From Micromonospora sp. HM5-17 (GTDB lineage Bacteria; Actinomycetota; Actinomycetes; Mycobacteriales; Micromonosporaceae): a stretch of DNA of 64,000 nucleotides. Both the position numbers and the translations under genes were made by a program. The stretch covers positions 124,001 through 188,000 of the forward strand of contig NZ_RJWA01000001.1 of NCBI RefSeq assembly GCF_003762835.1, given 5' to 3'. Positions 51,679 through 59,037 of this stretch are shown here, one piece after another (positions within the stretch are counted from its first letter, which is position 1; each line of letters begins with the position of its first letter). A model generated the notes under the pieces. The model ran no database searches, was not told where the DNA came from, and saw only the letters and a program-made list of their open reading frames with translations.

Positions 51679-52941
51679 TCACGGCCGGGTGACCGTACCC
51701 TCCAGCCGGGCCACCCGGGCGATGAGGTGCCGCCGCTCCGGCAGGCTGGTTGTCCGCCGGGCGGCCTCCCGGAAGTCGGCCAGCGCACCCTTCCGGTCGC
51801 CGGCCAGCTCCCGCAGGTGGGCCCGGGTGGCGAAGAGCCGGTGGTGCCTCGCCATCCGCCTGTCGGACTCCAGGGCGGCGAGCAGCTCCAGCCCGGCGGC
51901 CGGCCCGTACACCATGGCGAGCGCGACCGCCCGGTTGAGGGTCACCATCGGGTTCGGCGCAACCGCGGCCAGCAGGTCGTAGAGGCCGAGGATCTGCGGC
52001 CAGTCCGTCGCCTCCATCGTCTCGGCCTCGTCGTGCACGGCGGCGATGGCGGCCTGCAACTGGTACGGTCCGACCTCGCCCCGGGGCAGCACCTCGCTGA
52101 TCAGCGCGATCCCCTCGGCGATCCGCTGCCGGTCCCACCGGCTCCGGTCCTGCTCGTCGAGCGGCACCAGGGCACCGTCGGGGCCGATCCGGGCCGGCCG
52201 GCGGGCGTCGGTGAGCAGCATCAGGGCGAGCAGGCCAGCGACCTCGGCGTCGTCCGGCAGCAGGCCGCGCAGCCAGCGGGTCAGCCGGATCGCCTCGGCG
52301 GAGAGGTGCGGCGCGGTCAGCTCCGGGCCGGAGCTGGCGGTGTAGCCCTCGTTGAAGATCAGATAGAGCACGTGCAGCACCGTGCGGAGCCGTTCCGCGC
52401 GTTCGGCGCCGGCGGGCATCGCGAATGGCAGGTTGCTGCCGGCGATGGTCTGCTTCGCCCGGCTGATCCGCTGCGCCATCGTCGCCTCCGGCACCAGGAA
52501 CGCGGCGGCGATCTGCGCCGTCGTCAGGCCGCCCACCGCACGCAGGGTGAGGGCGATCTGGCTCGGCACCGAGAGCGCGGGATGGCAGCAGAGGAAGAGC
52601 AGACTCAGCGAGTCGTCCCGGTCCACGCCCGGTTCGGCGTCCGCCGGCCGGGCCAGCAGCTCCGACTGCGGCGTCGCGGCGAAGACCGTTTCCTCCCGGC
52701 GCCGCCGCGCGGCCTCGCTGCGGAACTCGTCGAGCAGCCGGTGTACGGCGACCGTCACCAGCCAGCCGCGCGGGTTGGCCGGTACTCCCTCCTTTGGCCA
52801 CCGCTGGGCGGCGAGGATCAGCGCCTCCTGGGTGGCGTCCTCGCAGGCGTCGAACCGACCGTAGCGGCGTACCAGCGTGCCGAGGACCTGCGGCGCCAGC
52901 TCGCGCAGCAGGCCCTCGAGCACTGGTTCCAGCCCGGTCAC
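51679..52941 (-). CDS. ECF42-type sigma factor, copy 1
   Basis: This 420-residue protein has sigma regions 2 and 4 in the first ~190 residues (RYGRFDACEDATQEALILAA, GWLVTVAVHRLLDEFRSEAA, ALTLRAVGGLTTAQIAAAFL). A ~200-residue C-terminal helical/TPR-like extension typical of ECF42 follows (NEGYTASSGPEL, GPYQLQAAIAAVHDEAETME, DWPQILGLYDLL). ECF42 sigma factors lack an anti-sigma and use the extension for activity; they are encoded beside DGPF proteins, as here. The GTG start overlaps the DGPF stop (GTGA). Confidence 0.92.
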   Translation of the reverse strand: MTGLEPVLEGLLRELAPQVLGTLVRRYGRFDACEDATQEALILAAQRWPKEGVPANPRGWLVTVAVHRLLDEFRSEAARRRREETVFAATPQSELLARPADAEPGVDRDDSLSLLFLCCHPALSVPSQIALTLRAVGGLTTAQIAAAFLVPEATMAQRISRAKQTIAGSNLPFAMPAGAERAERLRTVLHVLYLIFNEGYTASSGPELTAPHLSAEAIRLTRWLRGLLPDDAEVAGLLALMLLTDARRPARIGPDGALVPLDEQDRSRWDRQRIAEGIALISEVLPRGEVGPYQLQAAIAAVHDEAETMEATDWPQILGLYDLLAAVAPNPMVTLNRAVALAMVYGPAAGLELLAALESDRRMARHHRLFATRAHLRELAGDRKGALADFREAARRTTSLPERRHLIARVARLEGTVTRP

Positions 52942-53303
52942 AGACTGTTGACGGGCGACTCGTGCAGGATCGGCCAGACCTCGACCGGCTCGCGGTCCGC
53001 CCACGGTATGTCCGCGGCGATCTCGTACGCCCGCTCCTCGCTCTCGCAGTCGAGCAGATAGAAGCTGGCCAGGTACTCCTTCGTCTCCAGGTACGGCCCG
53101 TCGGTCACCGCCGGAGCGCCGGACTCGCGCCGGACCAGCCGGGCGGCGACGGCGTCGGCCAGCCCATACGCGCCCAGCAGCTCACCGGTCTCGCGGTACT
53201 TCTTGTTGAACGCCTCCTGCTTGGCGACCTCGTCCGCCCACGACTCCGGCGGGATGGAGTCCCACTTCTCCTGGTTGCCGTAGATCATCAGCAGGTACTT
53301 CAT
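52938..53303 (-). CDS. DGPF/YCII-family protein, copy 1
   Basis: This 121-residue YCII-fold protein has MKYLLMIYGNQEKW at the start and a TDGPYLETKEYLASFYLLD segment carrying the DGPF-type motif. Such proteins are the regular partners of ECF42 sigma factors; their biochemical role is not settled. ATG 53303 follows GGAAGGGGA. Coupled to the sigma gene by a 4-bp overlap. Confidence 0.9.
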   Translation of the reverse strand: MKYLLMIYGNQEKWDSIPPESWADEVAKQEAFNKKYRETGELLGAYGLADAVAARLVRRESGAPAVTDGPYLETKEYLASFYLLDCESEERAYEIAADIPWADREPVEVWPILHESPVNSL

Positions 53304-53343
53304 CTCGGATTCCCCTTCCTCGTGCGCCGCAGGTGGCGCGCCG

Positions 53344-54606
53344 TCACCCAGGGAACGGAGTCACGCCGGTCTCCTCGACATCATCCCCAACCGGCCGGCG
53401 GGCATTCTCGGCCCAGCGGAGGCGCCGGCGGAGGAGGGACTGTTCGGCCGGGTTCGCGGTCAGCGCCAGGGCCCGCCTGTCGGCCGCGTGTGCCTCGTCG
53501 GAACGACCCAGGTCGCGCAGGAGTTCGGCCCGGGTGGCGTGCAGCAGGTGGTAGCCGTCGAGCACGCCGGCGAGGGCATCAACCTCGCCGAGTGCGGCAG
53601 CCGGGCCGGCGACGTACCGGTTGGCGATCGCCCGGTGCAGCCGGGTGACCGGGGACGGCGCCAGGTGCAGCAGCATGTCGTAGAGGACGAGAATCTGCTC
53701 CCAGTCGGTCTCCTCCCATCGAGGAGCCTCGGCGTGGCAGGCCACAATCGCCGCCTGAAGCTGGTACGGGCCGGGGCGCCGCTGCGCGGCGGCCATCGCG
53801 ATGAGCCGGCTCGCCTCCGTGATCGCCGGTCGGTCCCAGCGCGACCGGTCCTGGTCCCGCAGGTGGACGATGCCGCCGTGCTCGTCGAACCGGGCCGCGG
53901 CGCGGGCCCGGTGCAACCGGATCAACGCCAGCAGCCCGGCGACCTCCGGCTCGGTCGGCATGAGGCGGTGCAGCGTCGCGGCGAGGAACTCGGCGTCGTC
54001 GGCGAGGTCTCGGACAGGGGTCGGCTGCTCCGCGGTGCTGGGCAGGTACGCCTCGTTGAACAGCAGGTACACCACGGCCAGGACCTCGGCGAGGCGGTCG
54101 CCAAGCTCGTCCGGGTCGGGAATCCGGTACGGGATGCCCGCCCCGGCGATCTTCCGTTTCGCCCGGGTGATCCGCTGCCCCACGGTACTCTCCGCGACCA
54201 GGAACGCCCTCGCGATCTGGGCCGTCGTCAGCCCGCACACCACGCGCAGGGTGAGCGCGACCTGCGCGGCACGGGGCAGCGCGGGATGGCAGCAGGTGAA
54301 GATCAACCGGAGCTGGTCACCGGGGTCCGGCTGCGTGGGCCAGACCAGCAGGGCCAGTTTGTCCCGATACAGGGCGTCCCGGCGCAGCACATCCAGACCC
54401 CGGCGCCGGGCGACCGTGTAGAGCCAGGCGTCGGGGCGTTCCGGGATGCCGTCCACCGGCCAGTGCCGCAGCGCCGCCTCCACCGCATCCTGGACCAGGT
54501 CCTCGGCCGCACCAAAGTCCCCGATCAGCCGCACCAGCGACGCGGCGAGCCGGCCGGCGTGGTCACGGACCACCCGGGCCAGCTCGGCATGCGACGTGTC
54601 GGTCAT
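53344..54606 (-). CDS. ECF42-type sigma factor, copy 2
   Basis: This 420-residue protein has the same architecture as copy 1: region 2 (GDFGAAEDLVQDAVEAALRH, WLYTVARRRGLDVLRRDALY), region 4 (ALTLRVVCGLTTAQIARAFL, ESTVGQRITRAKRKIAG) and the long C-terminal extension (NEAYLPSTAEQ, GPYQLQAAIVACHAEAPRWE, DWEQILVLYDMLL). The two copies are clearly diverged paralogues. It is 40 bp upstream of DGPF copy 1, so all five genes 51679-55361 can be one transcript. Confidence 0.92.
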   Translation of the reverse strand: MTDTSHAELARVVRDHAGRLAASLVRLIGDFGAAEDLVQDAVEAALRHWPVDGIPERPDAWLYTVARRRGLDVLRRDALYRDKLALLVWPTQPDPGDQLRLIFTCCHPALPRAAQVALTLRVVCGLTTAQIARAFLVAESTVGQRITRAKRKIAGAGIPYRIPDPDELGDRLAEVLAVVYLLFNEAYLPSTAEQPTPVRDLADDAEFLAATLHRLMPTEPEVAGLLALIRLHRARAAARFDEHGGIVHLRDQDRSRWDRPAITEASRLIAMAAAQRRPGPYQLQAAIVACHAEAPRWEETDWEQILVLYDMLLHLAPSPVTRLHRAIANRYVAGPAAALGEVDALAGVLDGYHLLHATRAELLRDLGRSDEAHAADRRALALTANPAEQSLLRRRLRWAENARRPVGDDVEETGVTPFPG

Positions 54607-54944
54607 CCGGCGATAGGTCTGATCTCGACGACCGGGCAGGCGGGCCAGGACCGGACAAGGGCCAGGGCGTCGTCGAGGTCCGCGACGTCGATCTCCGCAT
54701 AGCCGCTGATCACTTCTTTGCCCTCGACGAACGGGCCGTCCGAGACGAGGGCCTCCCCGCCGACCAGACGTACGGTCGTCGCGGTGTCCGGCGGCAGCAG
54801 GTGGGCATGATGCGTGATCTTGTCACTGTGGTCGCTGAACCACCGCCGCACCTTCGCGTAGGCGCGTTCCCGTTCCGTATCGTCCATGGCGCGTAGCTCC
54901 GCAGCGAACTGCTCGGTCTCGACGAACATCAGCACGTACTTCAT
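54603..54944 (-). CDS. DGPF/YCII-family protein, copy 2
   Basis: This 113-residue protein starts MKYVLMFVETEQF and contains ALVSDGPFVEGKEVISGYAE with an exact DGPF motif. Its stop overlaps the sigma start (ATGA, 54603-54606). It follows the VOC gene by 12 bp. Confidence 0.9.
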   Translation of the reverse strand: MKYVLMFVETEQFAAELRAMDDTERERAYAKVRRWFSDHSDKITHHAHLLPPDTATTVRLVGGEALVSDGPFVEGKEVISGYAEIDVADLDDALALVRSWPACPVVEIRPIAG

Positions 54945-54956
54945 CGGCCAGCCCTC

Positions 54957-55361
54957 TCACTCGCCCGACAACGGGGCGTACAGGTCGATGCCGTTGCCGT
55001 CCGGGTCCGGGACGTCCGGGACGGTCGCGTACCGCATGCCCCAGAACCCGTCCCACGGCTCCCGCGACCCCCGGCGGCCGGCAGTAATCAACTGAGCGTA
55101 GGCGGCGTCCACCTCGGCTGGGCTTCCCAGCTCGAACGCCAGGAAGAGCCCGCTCCCCGCCGGCCGTGTCCAACCCGGACGGGCCGACGCGGCCAACCGT
55201 TCCGTGTCGGGCATGAGATGCAGCCCGTTCGGAAGGTCGCAGGAGGCGTGTTCGGGTATCCGCGCGTCAACCTGAAACTCCAGGCCGAGCATCCGGTCGA
55301 AGGTGATTGAGGCATCCAGGTCAGAGACGATCACGTCGATCGCGTTCAGCATCGGGTTCAC
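54957..55361 (-). CDS. VOC (glyoxalase/bleomycin-resistance) family protein
   Basis: This 134-residue protein has a beta-alpha-beta-beta-beta VOC pattern: AIDVIVSDLDASITFDRMLG, FLAFELGSPAEVDAAYAQL and VPDVPDPDGNGIDLYAPL. VOC proteins bind a metal with His/Glu; the His positions are not obvious here, so it may be a binding protein. GTG 55361 follows AGGAG by 7 bases. First gene of the ECF42 operon. The next 300 bp (55362-55653) show no gene. Confidence 0.82.
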   Translation of the reverse strand: MNPMLNAIDVIVSDLDASITFDRMLGLEFQVDARIPEHASCDLPNGLHLMPDTERLAASARPGWTRPAGSGLFLAFELGSPAEVDAAYAQLITAGRRGSREPWDGFWGMRYATVPDVPDPDGNGIDLYAPLSGE

Positions 55362-55653
55362 CAGTCGGCTCCTAGTCAGGGCACCGCTCCGGGCGGCGGT
55401 GGCCGTCACCCCGTAGACGGTTGGCGGTGCGCGCGAGCCGACATCGTGCCCGGGCTGGAGTTTTCGCCGGCAACGACACCGAGACGCCGGCCTGGCGGGA
55501 TTCGGGCAGGAAGACACAGACCACGCGTGGACCGCGAGCCCGATCAGGGTGACCGGCGGAAGCCGGTACGCCGGCCCGAACAGCTGACTCGTCGTGGCGA
55601 CGAGCCACGTGGGACCGCGGCGTCAGGCGGAGCCGTCCGGCGGACACAAGCGA

Positions 55654-55680
55654 GGGCCAGGGCTTGCCCTGCCCTGGCCC
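55654..55680 (-). terminator. Hairpin ending the tRNA-like array
   Basis: GGGCCAGGG and CCCTGGCCC (9 bp) enclose CAGGGCAAG on the minus strand, 5 bases after the last tRNA-like unit. A similar hairpin follows tRNA-Gly at 57068-57091. Confidence 0.6.
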
Positions 55681-55685
55681 TCTGT

Positions 55686-55755
55686 TGCGTGAGCAGGATT
55701 CGCACCTGCGTCCTTCGGTTCCGACGACCGATGCGCTACTACTGCGCCATCACGC
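55686..55755 (-). ncRNA. Degenerate tRNA-like RNA, canonical order (unit 3)
   Basis: On the minus strand a full cloverleaf can be drawn: acceptor GCGTGA/TCACGC (only 6 bp), TG, D-arm GCGC-AGTAGTA-GCGC, A, anticodon arm TCGGT-CGTCGGA-ACCGA, variable AGGAC and T-arm GCAGG-TGCGAAT-CCTGC. All four stems are perfect, but tRNA hallmarks are missing: no GG in the D-loop, no U33 in the anticodon loop, a T-loop starting TG instead of TT, and no CCA. I read it as a tRNA mimic or relic, not a decoding tRNA. It is the last unit of the array. Confidence 0.6.
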
Positions 55756-55803
55756 GTCACTCGACACTCGTCGCATACGTTTCTGCGTCAGGTCATTCCT
55801 ATC

Positions 55804-55878
55804 GGTTGCCGAGTTACCGCTACTCCACGGGGCCAGGGAAGAGGCCCCGCCCAGATTCGAACTGGGGGCTGCTAATCC
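55804..55878 (-). ncRNA. Permuted tRNA-like module (unit 2), YrlA-like
   Basis: In transcript order: GGATTAGC, AGCC, T-arm CCCAG-TTCGAAT-CTGGG, acceptor 3' strand CGGGGCC, an 8-base loop TCTTCCCT, acceptor 5' strand GGCCCCG, TG, D-arm GAG-TAGCGGTAA-CTC, G, GCAACC. The acceptor strands are perfectly complementary over 7 bp and closed by a loop. U8, G18G19 in the D-loop and TTCGAAT in the T-loop are kept. The outer strands pair as the anticodon-stem equivalent with two bulged A. This is the design of YrlA-type Y RNA tRNA mimics. Confidence 0.65.
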
Positions 55879-55942
55879 ATCGCCTGCCGCAGGTGGTGCG
55901 ATCCGGTCGAGCTTGGCTGATCTTGGAGCAAGAGCCTGGGGT

Positions 55943-56022
55943 GTTGCCGACTGCCTCTACCCGTTGGGCTACCGGCACCTGGGTGCCGGGCGGGGCTCGA
56001 ACCCGCACTGTGGCCGGTCAAC
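55943..56022 (-). ncRNA. Permuted tRNA-like module (unit 1), YrlA-like
   Basis: In transcript order: GTTGACCGGC, CACAGT, T-arm GCGGG-TTCGAGC-CCCGC, acceptor 3' strand CCGGCAC, tetraloop CCAG, acceptor 5' strand GTGCCGG, TA, D-arm GCC-CAACGGGTAGA-GGC, A, GTCGGCAAC. The acceptor hairpin has 7 perfect pairs. The anticodon-stem equivalent GTTG(A)CCGGC / GTCGGCAAC has 9 pairs with one bulged A. Outside it, GGCTGA (56024-56029) can pair with TCAGCC (55915-55920). U8 and D-loop GG are present. There is no free 3' CCA end. Confidence 0.68.
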
Positions 56023-56061
56023 GTCAGCCTGGTCTCAAGCCTCAGTCTCAGCTTGTGCTCA

Positions 56062-56077
56062 CCCGGCCGAAGCCGGG
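56062..56077 (-). other. UUCG-capped hairpin between protein gene and RNA array
   Basis: CCCGGC and GCCGGG enclose the stable TTCG tetraloop on the minus strand, 20 bp after the stop of the 56097-56828 gene and before unit 1. It may partly end transcription or mark a processing point. Confidence 0.5.
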
Positions 56078-56096
56078 AGTCTGTGTCGCGGCAACC

Positions 56097-56828
56097 CTAC
56101 CCGAACACGAAGTCCAGGATTGCCCTACCCATCTTCCGGTCGACGACCTCGACCATGTTGGCCTGCTCTCGAGCGGTCTTCACGGCCTCGATCACGGCGG
56201 TGACCTGGGCCAACCACCGATCCCGCTGGGTCGGTGAGATCGCACCGGACAGCTTCGTCGTCGACCAGATGCCCTCCGGTACGTCCTTGGTCACCTTCTC
56301 GACGTGCGCGGGGTGCTTGTCGGTCGGCGGGACGACGACGATGAAGTCCTCGGACTTGCGGGTGCGCATCGTCTTGACCGTCGCCGAACGGAACACCCCG
56401 TTGTCCGGGTCCCAGGTCCAGTCGTCCGCGACGTCCGTGACCGGCAGCTTCGCGATGAGGCCGCGCAGGCTGGCCAGCTGCTTCTCCAGCCAGAGCAGGG
56501 TGGTCACCGGAACGTCTCGGGCCAGCACCGCGTCACCGACCTTGATGTCGGCCTTGGCGCCCGTGTTCGCGGTGTCCTTGGTGAGCGTCAGGTCGAAGAG
56601 GCGCTCCAGCGCCGCCCGAACATCCGTCACCATCTGCGGGACCTTCGCGGCGACCTTCTTGGACTCGGACGGCAGGACGTAACCGTCCTCCTCGAGCGGC
56701 TCGTACGTCCGCACCAGTCCCACGAACAGGTCCGGCTTCTGGGCATCGTGGTGCGCCTTTGACAGCGCCGCGTCGGCGGCCGCCTTGACGCCCTTCTCCA
56801 GCCCGATCACCTGGTTGAGCCTCGTCAT
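56097..56828 (-). CDS. Unrecognised protein next to tRNA-mimic RNAs
   Basis: This 243-residue soluble protein starts at ATG 56828 with GGAGGAA upstream: MTRLNQVIGLEKGVKAAADA, then HHDAQKPDLFVGLVRTYEPL. It is rich in Lys, Asp and Val, and has segments ASLRGLIAKLPVTDVADDWTW, KHPAHVEKVTKDVPEGIWST and a final REQANMVEVVDRKMGRAILD. I recall a family of uncharacterised actinobacterial and phage proteins that begin with LNQ-I-x-x-EKGVK, with no assigned function. It has no catalytic motif or membrane helix. It is followed on the same strand, 74 bp later, by three tRNA-like modules, so binding or processing of these RNAs is a reasonable guess only. Confidence 0.7.
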   Translation of the reverse strand: MTRLNQVIGLEKGVKAAADAALSKAHHDAQKPDLFVGLVRTYEPLEEDGYVLPSESKKVAAKVPQMVTDVRAALERLFDLTLTKDTANTGAKADIKVGDAVLARDVPVTTLLWLEKQLASLRGLIAKLPVTDVADDWTWDPDNGVFRSATVKTMRTRKSEDFIVVVPPTDKHPAHVEKVTKDVPEGIWSTTKLSGAISPTQRDRWLAQVTAVIEAVKTAREQANMVEVVDRKMGRAILDFVFG

Positions 56829-57067
56829 CGGTTCCTCCCCCGTAGTCTGACCCGGCTGTCGCGGTGGGCCCGAGATCCAGCGGAGGCCAAGGTATTTCGC
56901 GTCCGCGCGGCGAAGCAACCCGATTCGCCCGACCGGCAGCTCAGCGGACGATCGGGTAGGAAGGACTCCGTGGCAGGCGCCGGAGAGGCCGGGCCCCGCG
57001 CGCACTGGGAAGCGTCGTTCAGCCCCGCCGGGCGACACGAGAGCCGGGCGGTGCTCCCACACGAAGA

Positions 57068-57091
57068 AGGCCCAGGGTCTGACCTGGGCCT
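57068..57091 (-). terminator. Hairpin downstream of tRNA-Gly
   Basis: AGGCCCAGG and CCTGGGCCT (9 bp) flank a 6-base loop, 8 bases after the 3' end of tRNA-Gly. The 271-bp stretch 56829-57099 holds nothing else clear beyond the promoter region of the 56828 gene. Confidence 0.65.
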
Positions 57092-57099
57092 CACGCTGG

Positions 57100-57170
57100 A
57101 GCGGGTGACGGGAATCGAACCCGCATTGTCAGCTTGGGAAGCTGATGTTCTGCCATTGAACTACACCCGC
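57100..57170 (-). tRNA. tRNA-Gly (TCC)
   Basis: This is a standard cloverleaf: acceptor GCGGGTG/CACCCGC, D-arm GTTCAATGGCAGAAC, anticodon arm CAGCT-TCCCAAG-type loop TTCCCAA (anticodon TCC) and T-arm TGCGGGTTCGATTCCCGT. Unlike the tRNA-like array 1 kb away, all hallmarks are intact. Confidence 0.95.
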
Positions 57171-57388
57171 GGGCGGTCCTACTGTACCCGGTCGGCGTCG
57201 TTTGCGCACTCACCACCCCCCATGCCGAGCGTGGTTTCGGACAGCCTGTCCGTCACACGCAGATATGTCAAGACCACGCCGAACCGCGTCGTTTGCAACA
57301 CCTGCCGCCCCGGGTAACGTCCGCCCCACGTGCACCAGTGGCCCACAGTCATCGTTTCGCCACTGTGCGAAGGAAAAGGGTTGGGGTA

Positions 57389-58414
57389 ATGGCGTTGCAC
57401 ACACATCGACGGTCGGTACGCATGGCGGGGGTGACGGCCGCGGCTCTTGGCCTCCTGGTCGGCCCAGCGGCCGTACCGGCGCTGCCGGCAGCGGTCGCGG
57501 CCGGACCTCCGGCCGGCGGGGCTGCCATCGGCCGGGCTCCGAGCGGCGGCGGGTCGGACGCGGACTGCGCCGGGCCGACCGGGACCACCGCGGCGGCGCG
57601 GGCACGGCCCGGTGGCGCGTACGCGGCCGAGCCGAACGTGCTGACCGCGGCCGAGGCCGCCCGGCGGGAGCGCGAGGTGGACGCGGCGTACGCCGAACGG
57701 ATCGGCGTCGCCCCGCCCAGCCTCGCCCGGCTGCTTCCCGCCCAGATCGACGTGGTCGTCCACGTCATCGCCAGGGACCGGACCCGGGCCGGCGGGAACA
57801 TCCCACAGTCGATGATCGACGCGCAGCTGAAGGTGCTGAATGACTCCTTCGCCGGCCGGACCGGCGGCGCCTGGACGCCCTTCCGGTTTCAGCTCAGAAA
57901 GGTCAACCGGGTCGTCAACCCGGCGTGGTACCCGATCGTGGCGGAGAGCCCGGCGGAGTTCCAGATGAAGCGCGCGCTCCGGGTCGGCGGCAAGAACACC
58001 CTCAACATCTACACGGGCCTACTCGGCGACGACCTGCTGGGTTGGGCCAGCTTCCCCCAGCGCAAGCTGGACCCGTACGACGGGGTGGTGGTGCTCGCCG
58101 AATCGCTACCGGGCGGCACGGAGCGGTCGTACAACCAGGGTGACACGGCGGTCCACGAGGTCGGCCACTGGCTGAACCTCTTTCACACCTTCCAGAACGG
58201 TTGTGCCGGAGAGGGTGACCACGTCGACGACACCCCGGCCGAGGCGCAGCCGGGCTTCGGTTGCCCGGAGGGGCGGGACAGCTGCCCGACGCGCCGGGGC
58301 CGCGACCCGGTCCACAACTTCATGGACTACTCGGTCGACGACTGCATGCACGAGTTCACGGTCGAGCAGGCGTTCCGGATGCTGAAGGCGTGGCTGGCGT
58401 TCCGTCAGCCGTAG
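57389..58414 (+). CDS. Secreted zinc metalloprotease, pappalysin-like (M43)
   Basis: This 341-residue protein has a signal peptide (MALHTHRRSVRMAGVTAAAL, then a hydrophobic Ala/Val/Leu stretch and PALPAAVAAG). A ~100-residue pro-region is followed by the catalytic domain with HEVGHWLNLFHTF (HExxHxxxxxH zinc site) and a downstream Met-turn VHNFMDYSVDDC. Cys pairs (CAGEG, CPEGRDSC) fit the family. It is exported and acts outside the cell. ATG 57389 is chosen; upstream AAGGAAAAGGG is the likely ribosome site. Confidence 0.88.
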   Translation: MALHTHRRSVRMAGVTAAALGLLVGPAAVPALPAAVAAGPPAGGAAIGRAPSGGGSDADCAGPTGTTAAARARPGGAYAAEPNVLTAAEAARREREVDAAYAERIGVAPPSLARLLPAQIDVVVHVIARDRTRAGGNIPQSMIDAQLKVLNDSFAGRTGGAWTPFRFQLRKVNRVVNPAWYPIVAESPAEFQMKRALRVGGKNTLNIYTGLLGDDLLGWASFPQRKLDPYDGVVVLAESLPGGTERSYNQGDTAVHEVGHWLNLFHTFQNGCAGEGDHVDDTPAEAQPGFGCPEGRDSCPTRRGRDPVHNFMDYSVDDCMHEFTVEQAFRMLKAWLAFRQP

Positions 58415-58423
58415 CCGGGCGGG

Positions 58424-58984
58424 TCAGGCTGCCGGCAGCGCCTCCTCGCTGGCGACGGGGGCGCGGCGGCGGCCCCGGCGGCCTGCGCCGGAGCGGCTGG
58501 CGGCGGCGCTGGCCGGGTCGAGCCAGACCTGGACCGCGGGGCGGTCGGAAGCGCCGCCAGCGAGCGGGGTGGCACCGTTGCTGCCGTGCCGGGCGACCAT
58601 CGCCACCTCGACGCTGAACTCGAAGAGTCGCCAGTCGACGTGGGGAGCCGCCCGCAGGCTGTCGGCAAGCCGCGCCACCCGGGCCTGATCGGTCACCGGC
58701 CGTGCCCGGCCGGCGAGGTACGCCTCGTCGTCGCTGTCCTCCGGCGGGAACGAGTGCAACGCGTAGCGCCCATCGCGTTCGAGGTCACGGCGCTTGGGGG
58801 AATCGACGACGAAGCAGAAGAGGCCCTCGTCGGTGATGACCGGGGAGACCGGGTGCACGCGCGGCCCACCGTCGGCGCGCACGGTCGCCAGGTATCCGAG
58901 ACCCGGCCCGTACTGCTGGAGCAGGGCACGGATCGTCTCGGCGAGACCGGGCTCGTCGGAGGCGAATTCGGACCAGGATGCCAT
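58424..58984 (-). CDS. Pyridoxamine 5'-phosphate oxidase-fold flavin protein
   Basis: This 186-residue protein shows the split-barrel flavin-binding pattern: YLATVRADGGPRVHPVSPVI, GLFCFVVDSPKRRDLERDGR and the later YLAGRARPVTDQARVARLAD. Members reduce flavins, F420 or haem substrates; the cofactor is not evident. The last ~40 residues are Arg/Ala-rich. ATG 58984 has a weak ribosome site. A perfect LexA box ends 12 bp before it. Confidence 0.85.
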   Translation of the reverse strand: MASWSEFASDEPGLAETIRALLQQYGPGLGYLATVRADGGPRVHPVSPVITDEGLFCFVVDSPKRRDLERDGRYALHSFPPEDSDDEAYLAGRARPVTDQARVARLADSLRAAPHVDWRLFEFSVEVAMVARHGSNGATPLAGGASDRPAVQVWLDPASAAASRSGAGRRGRRRAPVASEEALPAA

Positions 58985-58996
58985 GTGGACATTCTA

Positions 58997-59012
58997 TCGA
59001 ACACATGTTCGA
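58997..59012 (-). promoter_or_regulatory. LexA (SOS) box
   Basis: TCGAACACATGTTCGA is an exact match to the actinobacterial/Bacillus-type SOS box TCGAAC-N4-GTTCGA. It overlaps the promoter and leader of the flavin-fold gene and predicts DNA-damage induction. Confidence 0.75.
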
Positions 59013-59037
59013 TCAGGTAGCCAGGCGCGCAGGTCAA

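Noticed and set aside
55843-55978. Reading the array as one ordinary tRNA with acceptor GGTGCCG and CGGGGCC
   Set aside because: This pairing needs a G-G mismatch and a U-G pair and gives a ~137-nt RNA with a 60-nt insertion; the permuted pairing gives two perfect 7-bp acceptors instead.
55664-56237. Plus-strand open frames over the tRNA-like array
   Set aside because: They contain the typical antisense-tRNA peptide patterns (SNPHC, RFELG) and no ribosome site or domain.
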